NCBI GenBank assembly: GCA_026415995.1
Contig: JAOAGB010000073.1
Span: 1 to 7,676, forward strand
DNA: 7,676 nucleotides
Source of the DNA: Thermodesulfovibrio sp.
Lineage (GTDB): Bacteria > Nitrospirota > Thermodesulfovibrionia > Thermodesulfovibrionales > Thermodesulfovibrionaceae
Direction of reading: 5' to 3'
The position numbers and the translations under genes were made by a program. The notes beneath the pieces were generated by a model. It was not told the DNA's origin and made no database searches. It saw only the letters and a program-made list of their open reading frames with translations. Within the stretch, counting starts at the first letter, position 1. Each line of letters starts with the position of its first letter. Shown here in pieces: positions 6,924-7,676 of the stretch.

Positions 6924-6940
6924 TTGCAGAAATGTTGCAA
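6924..6940. promoter_or_regulatory. TTGCA-N7-TGCAA palindrome upstream of the sbcD promoter
   Basis: TTGCA (6924-6928) and TGCAA (6936-6940) form a 17-bp dyad with a 7-nt spacer. Its centre is about 56 bp upstream of the predicted start, a usual position for an activator. No regulator can be named, and 5-bp arms in AT-rich DNA may be chance. Confidence 0.25.
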
Positions 6941-7260
6941 ATTTTTAGACTATTTTAATCTGATATCTTGTAATAATATAACGACAGAAGTGTAGGAATC
7001 TGAAAAATATTCATATAGCTTTTTTATGTTTGAAAAGGTGGTATCATCAATTTTACAGTGTTAGCTTATTGAAGTATCTATAAAAATATGGATAGTTGGG
7101 CTGGTAGGCTGCTGTTTTTTATATTACGTTTATGGTTTTTAAATTTTTTAACCACAGGCAGGTTTATCAAATGAGAAATTAATCAGTCAATTTTATTCTT
7201 CTTCATATGAGACTCAGATTAGGTAGGATAGATAATCCCTTTTAAATGAGGTCTTTCCAT

Positions 7261-7294
7261 AGAGCAGTAGAACAGTCGCTCAGTAGAGCAGTAG
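7261..7294. repeat. AGAGCAGTAG repeats flanking the four-helix-bundle gene, 3' side
   Basis: AGAGCAGTAG occurs at 7261-7270 and again at 7285-7294, separated by AACAGTCGCTCAGT, itself a variant of the same GCAGTAG/ACAGT pattern. The second copy directly abuts the stop codon of the neighbouring gene (TAA at 7297-7295). The inverted copy lies at 7667-7676, on the other side of that gene. The pattern suggests the ends of a small mobile or repeat cassette. Confidence 0.6.
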
Positions 7295-7639
7295 TTAAAG
7301 ATTTTTCTGAAAATTCCATAAAAGCTTGCCAATATCTTCTATTAGAGAGGCTATTTCAGATATATCTGAGTTTATATACCCTAAAGATTGAGAAAACTCT
7401 AAAAGATATTCAGTCTCTGCAAGACTGCCTCTTGCTATATCAATAAATCTTGAGAGTTCTGCCTTAGTTCTTCTTGAATATCCTTCAACTATGTTCGTAG
7501 CAACAGATAAGGCTGCTCGTCTTATTTGCTGTGTTATTCCATATACCTCTGTCTTTGGAAAATCCTCTGTAAGTTTATATATCCTTAAAGCAAGTTCATT
7601 CGCTTTCTGCCAAACAACAAGATTCTTATATTTTGCCAT
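7295..7639 (-). CDS. Four-helix-bundle protein of the S23 (23S rRNA intervening sequence) family
   Basis: This 114-residue protein is made almost entirely of helices and carries the family signature: VVWQKANELALRIYKL (8-23), then a helix with QQIRRAALSVATNIVEGYSR (37-56), and RFIDIARGSLAETEYLL (65-81). The family was first seen encoded in intervening sequences of 23S rRNA and is related to the Avd protein of diversity-generating retroelements; stand-alone copies are common and their function is unknown. No rRNA or reverse transcriptase sequence is visible here. The gene has no Shine-Dalgarno sequence, and its extended -10 box ends 5 nt before the ATG, so the mRNA may be leaderless. Exact 10-bp inverted repeats flank it. 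It is 459 bp from sbcD and probably not part of that operon. Confidence 0.93.
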   Translation of the reverse strand: MAKYKNLVVWQKANELALRIYKLTEDFPKTEVYGITQQIRRAALSVATNIVEGYSRRTKAELSRFIDIARGSLAETEYLLEFSQSLGYINSDISEIASLIEDIGKLLWNFQKNL

Positions 7640-7644
7640 TCGTA

Positions 7645-7653
7645 ATTATATCA
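7645..7653 (-). promoter_or_regulatory. Extended -10 promoter placed for a leaderless mRNA
   Basis: The minus strand reads TGATATAAT (7653-7645), a perfect extended -10 (TGnTATAAT), followed by TACGA and the ATG at 7639. Initiation 6-7 nt past the box would fall on the start codon itself. The -35 position is poor (GCAGTA), which an extended -10 can tolerate. The absence of a ribosome-binding site agrees with leaderless translation. Confidence 0.5.
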
Positions 7654-7666
7654 TAAGATTCCTATG

Positions 7667-7676
7667 CTACTGCTCT
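7667..7676. repeat. Inverted copy of AGAGCAGTAG at the right edge
   Basis: CTACTGCTCT is the exact reverse complement of the AGAGCAGTAG copies at 7261-7270 and 7285-7294. With them it brackets the four-helix-bundle gene, and the ends could pair in a transcript or act as terminal inverted repeats. The window stops here, so the full right end is unseen. Confidence 0.6.

Larger units (their letters stand above)
6836..7294. other. AT-rich intergenic region upstream of sbcD
   Basis: No open frame here looks like a gene on either strand. The sbcD-proximal part holds a TATAAT box, a 16-bp hairpin and a TTGCA/TGCAA palindrome. The middle (about 6941-7160) shows only A/T tracts, including a T6 after GGCTGCTG that lacks a complementary arm for a terminator. 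A second promoter-like pair, TTGACT (7190-7185) and GATAAA (7168-7163) with 16-nt spacing, points towards sbcD and would give a leader over 300 nt long. The right end carries the AGAGCAGTAG repeats. I recognise no RNA gene or riboswitch. Confidence 0.5.

Noticed and set aside
7081..7130. Rho-independent terminator before the T6 tract after GGCTGCTG
   Set aside because: No complementary arm for GGCTGCTG is found upstream within a plausible loop distance, so no stable stem forms.
7261..7294. AGAGCAGTAG repeats as a CRISPR array
   Set aside because: The units are about 10 bp, the separation is 14 bp, and there is an inverted copy across a gene; this does not fit repeat-spacer periodicity.
7246..7446. 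Plus-strand 66-codon open frame
   Set aside because: It is antisense to the four-helix-bundle gene and runs through the AGAGCAGTAG repeats; its product resembles no known protein.
7295..7639. Diversity-generating retroelement, because the protein is Avd-like
   Set aside because: There is no reverse transcriptase, template repeat or variable repeat in the window, and the sequence fits the broader S23 family.

Overview
The window is AT-rich DNA from a bacterium, with every recognisable gene on the minus strand, so transcription runs right to left. Low GC, a lysine/glutamate-rich SbcC and a stand-alone S23-type four-helix-bundle gene flanked by AGAGCAGTAG repeats would fit a thermophilic or anaerobic lineage such as a Thermodesulfovibrio-like Nitrospirota. 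That placement is an impression from memory, not a demonstrated assignment.

Layout in transcription order: (1) 7639-7295, a small four-helix-bundle (S23/Avd-like) gene enclosed by 10-bp inverted repeats, with an extended -10 box so close to its ATG that the mRNA may be leaderless; (2) a 455-bp AT-rich gap holding a candidate sbcD promoter and two short palindromes; (3) a compact six-gene block, sbcD-sbcC-cas2-cas1-cas1-cas2 (6835 to 286), whose junctions are a 14-nt overlap, a 14-nt gap, a 4-nt gap, a 44-nt overlap and an ATGA overlap; (4) a 285-bp AT-rich tail with palindromes, a dispersed-repeat-like segment and a weak, leftward promoter-like site, where a CRISPR leader or array could begin but is not demonstrated.

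The block joins two kinds of machinery. SbcD (Mre11-like nuclease) and SbcC (Rad50-like SMC ATPase with a CPVC zinc hook) form the complex that opens and trims DNA ends and hairpins. The downstream genes encode a doubled CRISPR adaptation module in mirror order, cas2a-cas1a-cas1b-cas2b. Cas1a keeps the Glu/His/Asp-Glu integrase site. Cas1b is a shorter, divergent Cas1 in which the catalytic His aligns with Ser and the last acidic ligand with Arg, so it looks catalytically dead. The two Cas2 proteins also belong to visibly different sequence types.

The working hypothesis (inference) is an asymmetric Cas1-Cas2 integrase made of one active and one structural Cas1, each with its own Cas2, coupled to SbcCD as a prespacer-processing nuclease in place of the usual Cas4. 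No interference gene, cas6, cas4 or confirmed CRISPR array lies in the window, so the target of this adaptation module is unknown.
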